From Nocardia blacklockiae (GTDB taxonomy: Bacteria > Actinomycetota > Actinomycetes > Mycobacteriales > Mycobacteriaceae): 64,000 nucleotides of DNA. This document shows, piece by piece, positions 39,831 through 48,605 of this stretch (position 1 is the stretch's first letter; the number at the start of each line of letters is the position of its first letter). The translations under genes and the position numbers were made by a program. Where the stretch lies: NCBI RefSeq assembly GCF_015477355.1, contig NZ_JADLRJ010000004.1, forward strand, positions 496,001 through 560,000. Reading direction: 5' to 3'. The notes below the pieces were generated by a model that saw nothing but the letters and a program-made list of their open reading frames with translations, was not told the origin of the DNA and made no database searches.

Positions 39831-41456
39831 CTACCGATCGATGCCGGCCCGCACCGTGGCGTGGAGTTCGCGGAGGCTGGACCGTTCCGTGGCGACCTCG
39901 AGCACCCGCATGCCGTGGGCGTGACCGGTCAGTTCGGCGGCCAGCTGGGCCGGGTCGACCTGCCGGTGCGGCACGCGGTAGGCGGCGCAGAGCGCGGCCA
40001 GGTCCATCCCGTGCGGGGTGCCGAAGACGCGCTCGAATACGCCCGCGTACTGCGGGTCGCCCTGTTCGAGGGTTTCGAAGATGCCGCCGCCGTCGTCGTT
40101 GGCGACCACGATGGTCAGGTCGGCCGGGCGCGGCTCGCCGGGGCCCAGCAGCAGCCCGGAGGCGTCGTGCAGGAAGGTGAGATCGCCGATCAGCGCGATC
40201 GTCCGGCCGGGGTGGCTCAGGGCGGCCCCGACGGCCGTCGACACGGTGCCGTCGATGCCGGCCACGCCTCGATTCGACAGCACCTTGATGCCCCGGCGCG
40301 GATGCGCGACGAGCGCGGCGTCGCGCACCGGATTGGAGGCGCCCAGTAGTAGCTGGTCCCCGTCGTGCAGCGCGGCCATGACGACCGCCGCGACATGCAG
40401 ACCGGTCGGCTTCGGGTGCCGTGCCAGTTCGTCCCGCACGACTTGGCGTGCCTTGGCGTCGAGTTCGGCGCAGTGCTCGAGCCACTCGGTGGCAGGCGCG
40501 CCGGTGGTGATCGCGCGAGTGCCCGTGCCCACGACGTTGCCCGACACGTCGGGCCAGCGCGGGCCGGTGGTGAGCGCGTAGACGGTCACATCAGGGTCGG
40601 CGAGCACCTTCGACACCTGCCGGTGCAGGGTGGGGCGGCCGGTGATGATGGCCTGCCGGGGCTTCAGCAGCGGCAGCGCGAGCGGATGCAGCGCGGGGCC
40701 GTGCATCGGCGCGGTCGGCTCGGCGACCGTCGGCAGCGCGGCCAGTTCCGGGCGATGACCCGCGCCGTGTCCCGAGATGACCACTGTGTCCGGGGTGAGA
40801 TCGAGTTCCAGCGGCACGTCCAGCGTCGCGTACTGCGTTGCGGTCCAAGGCTTTCCCCCGTCCCGACCCGCCGGGAACGACTCCCCCGCCAGGGCGTCGG
40901 GCACCAGCGGCTCGCGCAGCGGGATGTCGAACTGCACGGGGCCGGCATTGCCGGAGCGGGTGCCCCGGGCCGCGGCGAGCACCCGGCACACCGCCGCGCG
41001 CCACACGCTGTTCTGTCGCCGGTATCCGTCCTCGACCTCGGCCAGCCCGAGGCTGATGGCCGCGCGCACCTGACTGCCGAACAGGCCGAACTGCTCGACG
41101 GTCTGGTTCGCGCCGCTGCCCAGCATCTCGTAGGGACGGTTGGCGCTCAGCACGATCAGCGGCTGGCGCGCGTAGTTCGCCTCCAGCACGGCGGGGCCGA
41201 GATTGGCCACGGCGGTCCCGGAGGTCATCACGACCGGCACCGGCCGCCCGCTCGACACCGCCAGTCCGATGGCGAGGAATCCCGCGGTGCGCTCGTCGAT
41301 GCGCATGTGCAGCCGCAGCCGGCCCGCGGCGTCGGCGGCCTGCAGGGCGAAGGCCAGCGGCGCGTTGCGCGAACCGGGACACAACACGACATCCTGCACT
41401 CCCCCGCGCGCCAGCTCGTCGACGACGACCTGGGCCTGTGCTGTCGAAGGATTCAC
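39831..41456 (-). CDS. menD: SEPHCHC synthase MenD
   Basis: 541-residue thiamine-diphosphate enzyme catalysing 2-succinyl-5-enolpyruvyl-6-hydroxy-3-cyclohexene-1-carboxylate formation from isochorismate and 2-oxoglutarate, the first committed menaquinone step. N-terminal [12 protein letters not shown]-type block, conserved Glu in [13 protein letters not shown], and the ThDP/Mg site [15 protein letters not shown] ... NDDGGGIF are present. The start GTG (41456) gives the family N-terminus. It is divergent from the siderophore-interacting protein gene, whose IdeR box is 66 bp away. Confidence 0.95.
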   Translation of the reverse strand: MNPSTAQAQVVVDELARGGVQDVVLCPGSRNAPLAFALQAADAAGRLRLHMRIDERTAGFLAIGLAVSSGRPVPVVMTSGTAVANLGPAVLEANYARQPLIVLSANRPYEMLGSGANQTVEQFGLFGSQVRAAISLGLAEVEDGYRRQNSVWRAAVCRVLAAARGTRSGNAGPVQFDIPLREPLVPDALAGESFPAGRDGGKPWTATQYATLDVPLELDLTPDTVVISGHGAGHRPELAALPTVAEPTAPMHGPALHPLALPLLKPRQAIITGRPTLHRQVSKVLADPDVTVYALTTGPRWPDVSGNVVGTGTRAITTGAPATEWLEHCAELDAKARQVVRDELARHPKPTGLHVAAVVMAALHDGDQLLLGASNPVRDAALVAHPRRGIKVLSNRGVAGIDGTVSTAVGAALSHPGRTIALIGDLTFLHDASGLLLGPGEPRPADLTIVVANDDGGGIFETLEQGDPQYAGVFERVFGTPHGMDLAALCAAYRVPHRQVDPAQLAAELTGHAHGMRVLEVATERSSLRELHATVRAGIDR

Positions 41457-41521
41457 GACCCCAGCCTCCCAGACAGCGCCCCGCGATGGGGAGTCGGCCC
41501 GCTCACACCTATCGGTATAAG

Positions 41522-41540
41522 TTAGGTTTTGCTAACCTAA
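41522..41540 (+). promoter_or_regulatory. IdeR/DtxR iron box
   Basis: TTAGGTTTTGCTAACCTAA matches the IdeR consensus TTAGGTTAGGCTAACCTAA at 17 of 19 positions. It lies 5 bp before the start of the siderophore-interacting protein gene, immediately after a -10-like TATAAG. Iron-loaded IdeR bound here would block transcription, giving expression under iron limitation. Confidence 0.9.
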
Positions 41541-41545
41541 CCGGC

Positions 41546-42373
41546 ATGGCCAAGCGCACCAAGTACCTCAAGCCCGAGGAGCGGCAGCTACTCACCGCCG
41601 AGGTTGTCGCGAGTAAACAGGTCAGCCCCACTTTCGTCCGCGTCACCCTGGGCGGCGCGGGGCTGGACGCGTTCGTCCCGATGGGATTCGATCAGTGGTT
41701 CCGGCTGTTCCTGCCGGGCCGCTCCGGGCTGCGTCTGCCGACCGCGGCCAGCAATCTCTGGTACGCGCAGTATCTGATGATGAGCAAGGAACACCGTCCG
41801 GTGGTGCGCAACTACACCGTGCGCGAGTTCTACCCGGCCGGGCAGGGGCGCTACGGCGACACCGCCGAACTCGACATCGATTTCGCCATGCACGGCGACG
41901 AGACCCCCGCCTGCGCGTGGGCGAGCGGCGCGGCGATCGGCAGCGAGGTCGGACTGCTGGACGAGGGCATCATGTACCAAGCGCCGCAACACACTTCGTC
42001 GGTGCTGCTGGTCGGCGACGAGAGCGCGCTGCCGGCGATCGCGGGCGTGCTGCGGTCCACCCCGCGCGACCTGCGCGGTGCCGCCTTCCTCGAGATCCCG
42101 CACCCCGACGACGCGCAGGACCTGGACGAACCCGAAGGCGTGCAGGTGCATTGGCTGCCGCGCACCGATCCCACCACCGAGATCGGCCGACCCGCCCTGG
42201 ATGCCGTGCGCGCGGCGGACCTCCCCGGCGCGGACGTCTACGCGTTCGTGGCGGGCGAGCAGAAACTGGCCTCCGGCCTACGCCGCCACCTGTCCGGCGA
42301 ACGCGGAATCCCCAAGGCGGACATCACCTTCACCGGTTACTGGCGCATCGGCAAGTCCGCCGGGGAAATGTAG
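41546..42373 (+). CDS. Siderophore-interacting FAD-binding protein
   Basis: 275 residues of the SIP/ViuB ferric-siderophore reductase family. The FAD domain has VRNYTVREFYPA (R-x-Y-T/S binding motif) and the NAD(P)-like C-terminal domain has LLVGDESALPAIAGVL and YAFVAGEQKLASGLRRHL. It should release iron from ferric siderophores in the cytoplasm. ATG 41546 follows the IdeR box by 5 bp, so any longer reading would cross the operator. Confidence 0.93.
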   Translation: MAKRTKYLKPEERQLLTAEVVASKQVSPTFVRVTLGGAGLDAFVPMGFDQWFRLFLPGRSGLRLPTAASNLWYAQYLMMSKEHRPVVRNYTVREFYPAGQGRYGDTAELDIDFAMHGDETPACAWASGAAIGSEVGLLDEGIMYQAPQHTSSVLLVGDESALPAIAGVLRSTPRDLRGAAFLEIPHPDDAQDLDEPEGVQVHWLPRTDPTTEIGRPALDAVRAADLPGADVYAFVAGEQKLASGLRRHLSGERGIPKADITFTGYWRIGKSAGEM

Positions 42374-42459
42374 GGCGCACCACACCACCCCGATTCCCGC
42401 CCCCGGGGAACAAGAATCGGGCGAGCGCCCAATTCGACGCCGCCCGACCGGATTCGAAC

Positions 42460-42490
42460 GCGCACCGGCCGCAAGATCGGGCCGGTGCGC
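42460..42490. terminator. Bidirectional terminator
   Basis: A perfect 11-bp stem GCGCACCGGCC / GGCCGGTGCGC with a 9-nt loop lies between the convergent siderophore-interacting protein gene and the DUF6918-type gene. It has no long T-run but is well placed to stop both. Confidence 0.6.
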
Positions 42491-42512
42491 ATCATTCGAC
42501 AGGCGCGGCAGA

Positions 42513-42959
42513 TTATCCAGCGTGGCGCTGGATGAGGTCGCCGACGCGCGGAAGGGCCTCGGTGACATGCTTTTTCGCCGAGGAGCGCACCGCGGAGTAC
42601 GCCTTCTTCAGGGCCGGGCGCGAGGAGCTCTCGGCCCGCGCGTCGGTCACCGCGAGCAGTGCCTCGGCAACCTCGTCCTGCTTGGCGACCAGCAGGTCGG
42701 CGAACGAGCCGTTACCCGAGGCCTGGTACTCCGCCCAGTACGGCTCGAGCCGCTCGACGAACTTCGGCACGAACGACTCCAGGCCGTCCGTGACGATGGT
42801 CGGACTGACCTTCTTCGCCGCCGCGTACGCACCCTTCACAGCCAGGCCGGACGCGCCACCCTTGTCCGACACCTCCGCTTCCAGCACCTGCTGGGCATCG
42901 GCGATGAAGGCCGGTCGCTTGGCGTCGTCGAGCAGGGATTCAGACAGTGCTGCAACCAC
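42513..42959 (-). CDS. DUF6918-type helical protein
   Basis: 148 residues, all helical in appearance: VVAALSESLLDDAKRPAFIADAQQVLEAEVSDK is the family start. The middle KKVSPTIVTDGLESFVPKFVERLEPYWAEY and a basic C-terminus follow. GTG 42959 is chosen because GGAGGA is 8 nt upstream. Homologues occur widely in mycolic-acid actinobacteria; no function is known. It has no signal peptide. Confidence 0.75.
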   Translation of the reverse strand: MVAALSESLLDDAKRPAFIADAQQVLEAEVSDKGGASGLAVKGAYAAAKKVSPTIVTDGLESFVPKFVERLEPYWAEYQASGNGSFADLLVAKQDEVAEALLAVTDARAESSSRPALKKAYSAVRSSAKKHVTEALPRVGDLIQRHAG

Positions 42960-43045
42960 TTTCAGGTTCCTCCGGATAGTTTTTCGATGAGCGAGCGCAC
43001 GCAACTATACGCACCGGACGAACGTGGCACACGCGGTCCGACCCG

Positions 43046-43702
43046 CTACGGCTGCCACGGCAGCAACTGCACCATGAGCCCTTCACAATCGGCCAGCAAT
43101 GTTTCAGATTCGTCGGTCAGGCGCGCGGTGACGAAGGTCTTGCGGCCCTCGATCCGATCGACGGTGCCCTCCACCAGCAACGGCGTCTCCAACGGAGTGA
43201 CTTTCCGGTAGTTCACATGCAGGTACGCGGTGCGGCTGATCGGCCGTCCGGCGTAGTGCACGAGCGAGCCGAACAGGTCGTCGAAAAGCAGCGGCAACAC
43301 GCCTCCGTGCACCGCGTTGTTGCCGCCGAGGTGGTAGCGGCGGAACTGCCCGCGCATCCGGACGCCGCCCGGCCCGGCCTCGACGACCTGCCACGGCGGC
43401 ATCAGCAGGCTGCCGCGCCCCGGCAGCTTGGTGACCCGCCCGGCCGGGCTGTGCAATTCCGGTGCGCGATAGGGCTCGAGCAGATCGATGAGTCTCCTCG
43501 CCTGCGCGAGCGCCTGCCCGTACACCTCGTCCGGGCAGTCCGCCGACACCGCGAGATCCTGCAGCGTGCGCATGGCCCCGACGAACGCGCCGAAGTTCGG
43601 GCCGGGCTCGGCCTCGACCACCTTGGGAAATCCGCCGTGATGCTCGTAGCGATCCGCCTCGATCGCGCTCCGGTCGATGACCGGTTCCACTCGCTCACTC
43701 AT
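43046..43702 (-). CDS. PaaI-family hot-dog thioesterase
   Basis: 218 residues. An N-terminal helical region (about 1-90) precedes a hot-dog domain with NNAVHGGVLPLLFDDLFGSLVHYAG, where the HGG and following Asp are the usual acyl-CoA thioesterase catalytic area. The start ATG 43702 gives MSERVEPVIDRS. It is divergent from menB, 72 bp apart. A role as DHNA-CoA thioesterase for menaquinone would fit the neighbourhood but is inference only. Confidence 0.82.
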   Translation of the reverse strand: MSERVEPVIDRSAIEADRYEHHGGFPKVVEAEPGPNFGAFVGAMRTLQDLAVSADCPDEVYGQALAQARRLIDLLEPYRAPELHSPAGRVTKLPGRGSLLMPPWQVVEAGPGGVRMRGQFRRYHLGGNNAVHGGVLPLLFDDLFGSLVHYAGRPISRTAYLHVNYRKVTPLETPLLVEGTVDRIEGRKTFVTARLTDESETLLADCEGLMVQLLPWQP

Positions 43703-43774
43703 CACTGCACCGTAACCGCCATTCTTACGCTGTCCAACCCAACCCACGGGTAACCGTCGGGCGCAACGAGCAAA

Positions 43775-44677
43775 ATGGCACCCGTGACTTTCAACCCGAA
43801 GCTGTGGGAACCCGTCGCGGGGTTCGAGGACCTGACCGACATCACCTACCACCGGCACATCGAGCAGGGCACCGTGCGCGTCGCGTTCGATCGGCCCGAG
43901 GTGCGCAACGCGTTCCGCCCGCACACCGTCGACGAGCTGTACCGCGCGCTCGACCACGCGCGCATGACCTCCGACGTCGGCGCGGTCCTGCTCACCGGGA
44001 ACGGGCCCAGTCCCAAGGACGGCGGGTGGGCGTTCTGCTCCGGCGGCGACCAGCGCATCCGCGGCCGCAGCGGCTACCAGTACGCCTCCGGGGAGACGGC
44101 CGAGACCGTGGACAAGGCGCGCGCGGGCCGGCTGCACATCCTTGAGGTGCAGCGGCTGATCCGGTTCATGCCGAAGGTGGTCATCGCGCTGGTGAACGGC
44201 TGGGCCGCGGGCGGCGGGCACAGCCTGCACGTGGTGTGCGACCTGACCCTGGCCAGCCGCGAGCACGCCCGGTTCAAGCAGACCGACGCCGACGTGGGCA
44301 GCTTCGACGCCGGTTACGGCAGTGCGTATCTGGCGAAGCTGGTGGGCCAGAAGTTCGCCCGCGAGATCTTCTTCCTGGGCCGCCCCTACACCGCCGAGCA
44401 GATGCACCACATGGGCGCGGTGAACGCCGTCGTCGACCACGACCGGCTCGAGGACGAGGCCCTGGAGTGGACCGCCGACATCCTCGGCAAGTCGCCGCAG
44501 GCCCAGCGGATGCTGAAGTACGCGTTCAACCTGACCGACGACGGCCTGGTCGGCCAGCAGCTGTTCGCGGGCGAGGCGACGCGGCTGGGGTACATGACCG
44601 ACGAGGCGGTGGAGGGCCGGGACGCGTTCCTGGAGAAGCGCAAGCCGGACTGGTCGCCCTACCCGTGGTATTTCTGA
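43775..44677 (+). CDS. menB: 1,4-dihydroxy-2-naphthoyl-CoA synthase MenB
   Basis: 300-residue crotonase-fold enzyme that closes the second ring of the naphthoquinone. CSGGDQRIRGRSGYQYASG forms the oxyanion region, VNGWAAGGGHSLHVVCDLTLAS the fold core, and DADVGSFDAGYGSAYLAK carries the catalytic Asp and Ser. The usual FDGGYGS has Ala for the first Gly. The C-terminal WSPYPWYF is conserved. ATG 43775. Menaquinone genes menE and menD flank within about 4 kb. Confidence 0.95.
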   Translation: MAPVTFNPKLWEPVAGFEDLTDITYHRHIEQGTVRVAFDRPEVRNAFRPHTVDELYRALDHARMTSDVGAVLLTGNGPSPKDGGWAFCSGGDQRIRGRSGYQYASGETAETVDKARAGRLHILEVQRLIRFMPKVVIALVNGWAAGGGHSLHVVCDLTLASREHARFKQTDADVGSFDAGYGSAYLAKLVGQKFAREIFFLGRPYTAEQMHHMGAVNAVVDHDRLEDEALEWTADILGKSPQAQRMLKYAFNLTDDGLVGQQLFAGEATRLGYMTDEAVEGRDAFLEKRKPDWSPYPWYF

Positions 44678-44706
44678 GATCCCGGCCAAGAGCATGCCGG
44701 GATGAC
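44678..44706. repeat. Single-arm copy of the dispersed palindromic repeat
   Basis: The 29 bases right after the menB stop match, in reverse complement, the left arm of the 5421-5486 element with one mismatch (28/29). Only one arm is present, so it is a degenerate or half-element copy in the menB 3' UTR. Confidence 0.75.
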
Positions 44707-44774
44707 GGGGTAGGTCGGGCGGAGGTTCGGCGAAGCGCTCGGTTCGGGATGATCACAGCACTTACGCTCGAGGT

Positions 44775-45170
44775 GTGGACATTCTCGGCAGCCGCGTCAT
44801 CCTGCGACCGGCGAACTACGAGCGAACACTGGCGTTCTATCGGGACGGGCTGGGACTGGCGATCGCGCGGGAGTACCCGGGCGGCACCGTGTTCTACGCG
44901 GGGCAGTCGCTGATCGAGGTGGCCGCGCACGGGCGGCGCGCGGACGCGCCCACGGGATTCGCGGGCGCGCTGTGGCTGCAGGTGCGCGACGCGGAGGAGG
45001 CGGCGGCCACACTCGTGGCGCGCGAGATCGCCCTGGACCGCAAGCCCGTGCGGGAACCGTGGGGCCTGATCGAGATGTGGGTGCGCGATCCCGACGGCGT
45101 GCCGATCGTCCTCGTGCAGGTGCCGCCGGACCATCCGCTGCGCCGCGACGCCCGACAGTCGACGGACTGA
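44775..45170 (+). CDS. VOC superfamily protein
   Basis: 131 residues, two glyoxalase modules: VILRPANYERTLAFYRDGLGLAIAREYPGGTVFYAG and VRDAEEAAATLVAREIALDRKPVREPWGLIEMWVRDPDGVPIVLVQ. The start is GTG 44775. The location between menB and pitA corresponds to Rv0546c, a conserved VOC protein. The reaction is unknown; the Glu near IEMWVRDPDG is a likely metal ligand. Confidence 0.85.
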   Translation: MDILGSRVILRPANYERTLAFYRDGLGLAIAREYPGGTVFYAGQSLIEVAAHGRRADAPTGFAGALWLQVRDAEEAAATLVAREIALDRKPVREPWGLIEMWVRDPDGVPIVLVQVPPDHPLRRDARQSTD

Positions 45171-45270
45171 GGCCGCCGAACGCCTGGTACGCGGCCTTAC
45201 CACTTCCCGACACCGACATTCCCGGCGACCTGACCATCGCGTTAACGGGACGATAACGCACACTGGAGAC

Positions 45271-46542
45271 GTGACCGCCGAACTATTGGTTCTGCTCATC
45301 GTCGTCGTCACTGCACTGGTCTTCGACTTCACCAACGGATTCCACGACACCGCCAACGCGATGGCCACCTCCATCGCCACCGGCGCGCTGGGTCCCCGCA
45401 CCGCGGTCCTGCTGTCGGGCGGGCTCAACCTGATCGGCGCGTTCCTCAGCGTCGAGGTGGCGGCCACCGTGGCCGAGGGCATCGTCCGGCTCAACGAGGT
45501 CGGCGGTCCGGATCTGCTGGAGATCGTGTTCGCGGGACTGGTCGGCGGCATCCTGTGGAACCTGCTGACCTGGCTGTTCGGCCTGCCGTCGAGTTCCTCG
45601 CACGCGTTGTTCGGCGGGCTCATCGGCGCGACGATCGCGGCGCTCGGCTGGAACGGGGTGATCTGGTCGGCCGGGGAGCAGGGCGTGCTCGGCAAGATCG
45701 TGCTCCCGGCCGTGCTGGCCCCGGTGGTCGCGGCGCTGGTCGCCTCGATCGGCACCTGGCTGGTCTACCGGATCACCCGCGGCAGCGACGAGCGGTCGGT
45801 CACCCGCGGCTTCCGCTGGGGCCAGATCGGGTCGGCGTCGCTGGTCTCGCTGGCGCACGGCACCAACGACGCGCAGAAGACGATGGGCATCATCTTCCTG
45901 GCACTGATCGCCTACGGCTCGCGGTCGCCGTCGGATTCGCTGCCGCTGTGGGTGATCGTCGCCTGCGCGGTCGCGATCGCCGCGGGGACCTCGCTGGGCG
46001 GCTGGCGCATCATCCGCACGCTGGGCAAGGGCCTGGTCGACATCACCTCACCGCAGGGGCTGGCCGCCGAATCCACCAGTGCCGCGATCATTCTCACCTC
46101 GGCCCACTTCGGCCTGCCGCTGTCGACGACCCAGACGGTGACCGGCGCGATTCTCGGCACCGGCCTCGGACGACCGGGCGCGGAGGTGCGCTGGCCGGTG
46201 CTGGGCCGCATGGTGGTGGCCTGGGTGCTGACGCTGCCCCTGGCGGGCGTCGCGGGCGCGATCTGCTGGGCGCTGGCCCACGGCATCGGCGGGCTGCCCG
46301 GCGTGCTCGCGGTCTTCGCCCTGCTGATCGCCCTCGCGACCGTCATGTGGCTGCGTGCCCGCCGCGCCCCGGTCCATGCCGCCAACGTGAACGACGACTG
46401 GCGAGGCCAACCGCCCCCGGCCGCACCGGAACTTCCCGGAGCCCCGCAGCCCGGTCTGCCCGCGGCACCGCCCGGAGCGGACGGTGATCGCGCGACTTCG
46501 GACGGCGGCACACCCACCCATCGATCGGCGAGGCGGGCCTGA
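45271..46542 (+). CDS. pitA: Low-affinity inorganic phosphate transporter PitA
   Basis: 423-residue PiT-family carrier with both signature repeats: FDFTNGFHDTANAMATSIATGAL at the N-terminus and LAHGTNDAQKTMGIIFLAL in the middle. About ten membrane helices are present, with a Pro/Ala-rich cytoplasmic tail after residue 375. It imports metal-phosphate with protons. It forms a cluster with the next two genes (TGATG overlap, then 18 bp), the Rv0545c-Rv0543c arrangement. Confidence 0.94.
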   Translation: MTAELLVLLIVVVTALVFDFTNGFHDTANAMATSIATGALGPRTAVLLSGGLNLIGAFLSVEVAATVAEGIVRLNEVGGPDLLEIVFAGLVGGILWNLLTWLFGLPSSSSHALFGGLIGATIAALGWNGVIWSAGEQGVLGKIVLPAVLAPVVAALVASIGTWLVYRITRGSDERSVTRGFRWGQIGSASLVSLAHGTNDAQKTMGIIFLALIAYGSRSPSDSLPLWVIVACAVAIAAGTSLGGWRIIRTLGKGLVDITSPQGLAAESTSAAIILTSAHFGLPLSTTQTVTGAILGTGLGRPGAEVRWPVLGRMVVAWVLTLPLAGVAGAICWALAHGIGGLPGVLAVFALLIALATVMWLRARRAPVHAANVNDDWRGQPPPAAPELPGAPQPGLPAAPPGADGDRATSDGGTPTHRSARRA

Positions 46543-46832
46543 TGGACACGGTGGTATTGCTCGCGAAGGAACTGTGGCGAGTCACCCTGGCCGCCCTCGT
46601 GTTCGGGGCCGGGCTGCCCGCGATCTTCGCCTTCGGCGTTCGGTTCCAGTCACTGGCCGCGGCCCACCCCGACGGCTCGGTGGCACCCTCCCCCGCGCGC
46701 CGCCGGGCCGCGCTCGCGGCGGCGGCCGTGTGCTTCGCGGTTGTGCTGGCGGCGGTGGTCGCGGGAGTCTTGTACGTCGCCAAGGCATTTCTCGCCGCTC
46801 GTCTCGGCATCCACCTGTTCGGGCAGGGATGA
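46542..46832 (+). CDS. Small membrane protein (Rv0544c type)
   Basis: 96 residues with two membrane helices (about 13-32 and 57-80) joined by a polar loop. Its ATG shares the A of the pitA TGA, so translation is coupled and a functional link with PitA is likely. Homologues keep this position next to pitA in mycobacteria. No enzymatic motif is visible. Confidence 0.8.
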   Translation: MDTVVLLAKELWRVTLAALVFGAGLPAIFAFGVRFQSLAAAHPDGSVAPSPARRRAALAAAAVCFAVVLAAVVAGVLYVAKAFLAARLGIHLFGQG

Positions 46833-46850
46833 CCGCCGAAAGGACCGTTC

Positions 46851-47207
46851 GTGACCAGTGATCCGCAACCGATTCAGCCGCAGGCGCCCGAGGAGCCGGA
46901 CGCCGAGAAGTCGTTGCTGCGCAAGGTGCTCGGCTGGCTGAAAGCCGGGTACCCGCAGGGCATTCCGCAGTCGGACTACGTCGCGCTGCTCGCCGTGCTG
47001 CATCGCCGCCTCACCGACTACGAGGTGCACAAGATCGTCGAGGAGCTGGTCGCCGAGCGCGCCGGCGACGACGAGATCGCCCGGCACGAGATCGAGGAGG
47101 CGATCGCCCGAGTTGCCAAGGAGCAGCCCGGCGAGGACGATATCGCTCGTGTGACCTCCCGGCTCGCAGCCGGTGGCTGGCCGCTGGCGACACCGACGTC
47201 GGACTGA
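46851..47207 (+). CDS. DUF3349 protein (Rv0543c type)
   Basis: 118 residues: disordered Pro/Glu N-terminus, then the conserved helical domain LRKVLGWLKAGYPQGIPQSDYVALLAVLHRRLTDYEVHKIVEELV and a C-terminal helix-rich part. GTG start with AAAGGA upstream. It lies between the pitA cluster and menE, exactly as Rv0543c does. Function unknown. Confidence 0.85.
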   Translation: MTSDPQPIQPQAPEEPDAEKSLLRKVLGWLKAGYPQGIPQSDYVALLAVLHRRLTDYEVHKIVEELVAERAGDDEIARHEIEEAIARVAKEQPGEDDIARVTSRLAAGGWPLATPTSD

Positions 47208-47282
47208 TCCCCTCCCTACTCGAGTGAAGGAAGCGCGGACCCGTTCTCGGGTCGTCGGGCCTGACATGACACGATCGCGAAC

Positions 47283-48440
47283 GTGAGCAGCACCCTGCGG
47301 ACCCTCCCCATGCCCACCGGAGCCGCGGTGGGCGATGTCCTGCCGCACCTGCGGGAAGCATTGGCGGGCAACGGTCCGGCCTGGCTGCCGATCCCCACCG
47401 GCGACCGGCGCGAGACGCACCGGCTGTCCAACGCCCTGCGCCCCGGCGAGCCGATCGAGGACGACGTGGCGCTGGTGGTGACCACCTCCGGAACCACGGG
47501 CGTACCCAAGGGCGCGATGCTCACCGCGGCCGCCCTGCGCGCCAGCGGCGACGCGACGCACGAGCGGCTGGGCGGCCCGGGCCAGTGGCTGCTGGCGCTG
47601 CCGACCCATCACATCGCGGGCCTGCAGGTGTTGCTGCGCAGTATCCAGGCCGGGACCGAACCGGTCGCGCTGGACGTCTCCGACGGTTTCCTACCCGGCG
47701 GGCTGGCCACCGCCATCGCGGGCATGACCGGCCCGCGCCGGTACACCTCGCTGGTGCCGACCCAGCTGATCAAGGCGCTCGACGAACCCGCCGGCGCCGA
47801 GGCGCTCGCCTCGCTGGACGCCGTGCTGATCGGCGGCGCGCCCACCCCGAAACCGGTGCTGGACCGGGCCCGCGCGGCCGGCATCACCGTATTTCGCACC
47901 TACGGCATGAGCGAGACCTGCGGCGGCTGCGTCTACGAGGGCGTGCCGCTGTCGGGCGCGCGGGTGCGCATCGAGGACGGGCGGGTGCTGCTCGGCGGCG
48001 ACATGCTCGCCAAGGGCTATCGCGGCCTGCCCGACCATCCCGCCTTCGCCGAGCCCGGCTGGTTCCGCACCGAGGACGCCGGGGTGTACGAGAACGGCGT
48101 GCTGACCATCCAGGGCCGCCTGGACGAGGCCATCCTCACCGGCGGCCTGCTGGTGATCCCGCAGGTCGTGGAGGCCGTGCTGGCCACCCATCCCGCGGTG
48201 AGCGAGGTGGTCGTGCTGGGCCTGCCCGACGAGCGCCTGGGCCAGCGCGTCGCGGTCGCGGTGGTGCCGGTCGCGGGGGCCGTCCCCACCCTCGACGACC
48301 TGCGCGAGCACGTGCGCGGCGAACTCGACACCATCGCCGCGCCGCGCGAACTGGCGCTGCTGGAGGAGATTCCGATGCGCGGCCCCGGCAAGCCCGACCG
48401 CAACAAACTCCGCGAACAGCTGCTCGCCTCCTCGCACTGA
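47283..48440 (+). CDS. menE: o-Succinylbenzoate-CoA ligase MenE
   Basis: 385-residue ANL-superfamily adenylating enzyme. The ATP loop TTSGTTGVPKGAM (about 67-79), FRTYGMSETCGGCVYEG (A5), WFRTEDAGVYENG (A7) and the C-terminal lysine motif GPGKPDRNKL are present. It activates o-succinylbenzoate for MenB. Length is short, as in other actinobacterial MenE proteins. GTG start at 47283. Confidence 0.93.
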   Translation: MSSTLRTLPMPTGAAVGDVLPHLREALAGNGPAWLPIPTGDRRETHRLSNALRPGEPIEDDVALVVTTSGTTGVPKGAMLTAAALRASGDATHERLGGPGQWLLALPTHHIAGLQVLLRSIQAGTEPVALDVSDGFLPGGLATAIAGMTGPRRYTSLVPTQLIKALDEPAGAEALASLDAVLIGGAPTPKPVLDRARAAGITVFRTYGMSETCGGCVYEGVPLSGARVRIEDGRVLLGGDMLAKGYRGLPDHPAFAEPGWFRTEDAGVYENGVLTIQGRLDEAILTGGLLVIPQVVEAVLATHPAVSEVVVLGLPDERLGQRVAVAVVPVAGAVPTLDDLREHVRGELDTIAAPRELALLEEIPMRGPGKPDRNKLREQLLASSH

Positions 48441-48531
48441 CCCGCGCGGCCCGCGGACGGCACACCGCACGTGCCGCCGAGTCGCTCGCCGATGTAGCAC
48501 AGACAGCCATCGTGAGCTGCGAAAACAACTG

Positions 48532-48598
48532 TGCAAGCGCGTCTTGCGCGGGCACGCAACAGCGGTGCAAGGGGCATGCAAGTCCCGGCCCCCAGAGT
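48532..48598 (+). promoter_or_regulatory. SARP-like promoter with 11-bp direct repeats before the exporter
   Basis: CGCAAC (48555), TGCAAG (48566) and TGCAAGT (48577) sit at exact 11-bp steps. A further TGCAAG and an inverted CTTGC lie upstream (48532-48547). Eight bases after the last repeat comes a poor -10 region (CAGAGT at 48593), then 7 bp to the ATG, so the transcript may be leaderless. Direct repeats at 11-bp steps ending 8 bp before a weak -10 is the classic SARP-activator arrangement. Confidence 0.55.
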
Positions 48599-48605
48599 GT
48601 GTGTC

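Noticed and set aside
45242-45257. TTAAC-N6-ATAAC before pitA as a PhoP or GlnR site
   Set aside because: Only two weak half-sites; kept as a side note under the nitrate reductase finding rather than as a feature.
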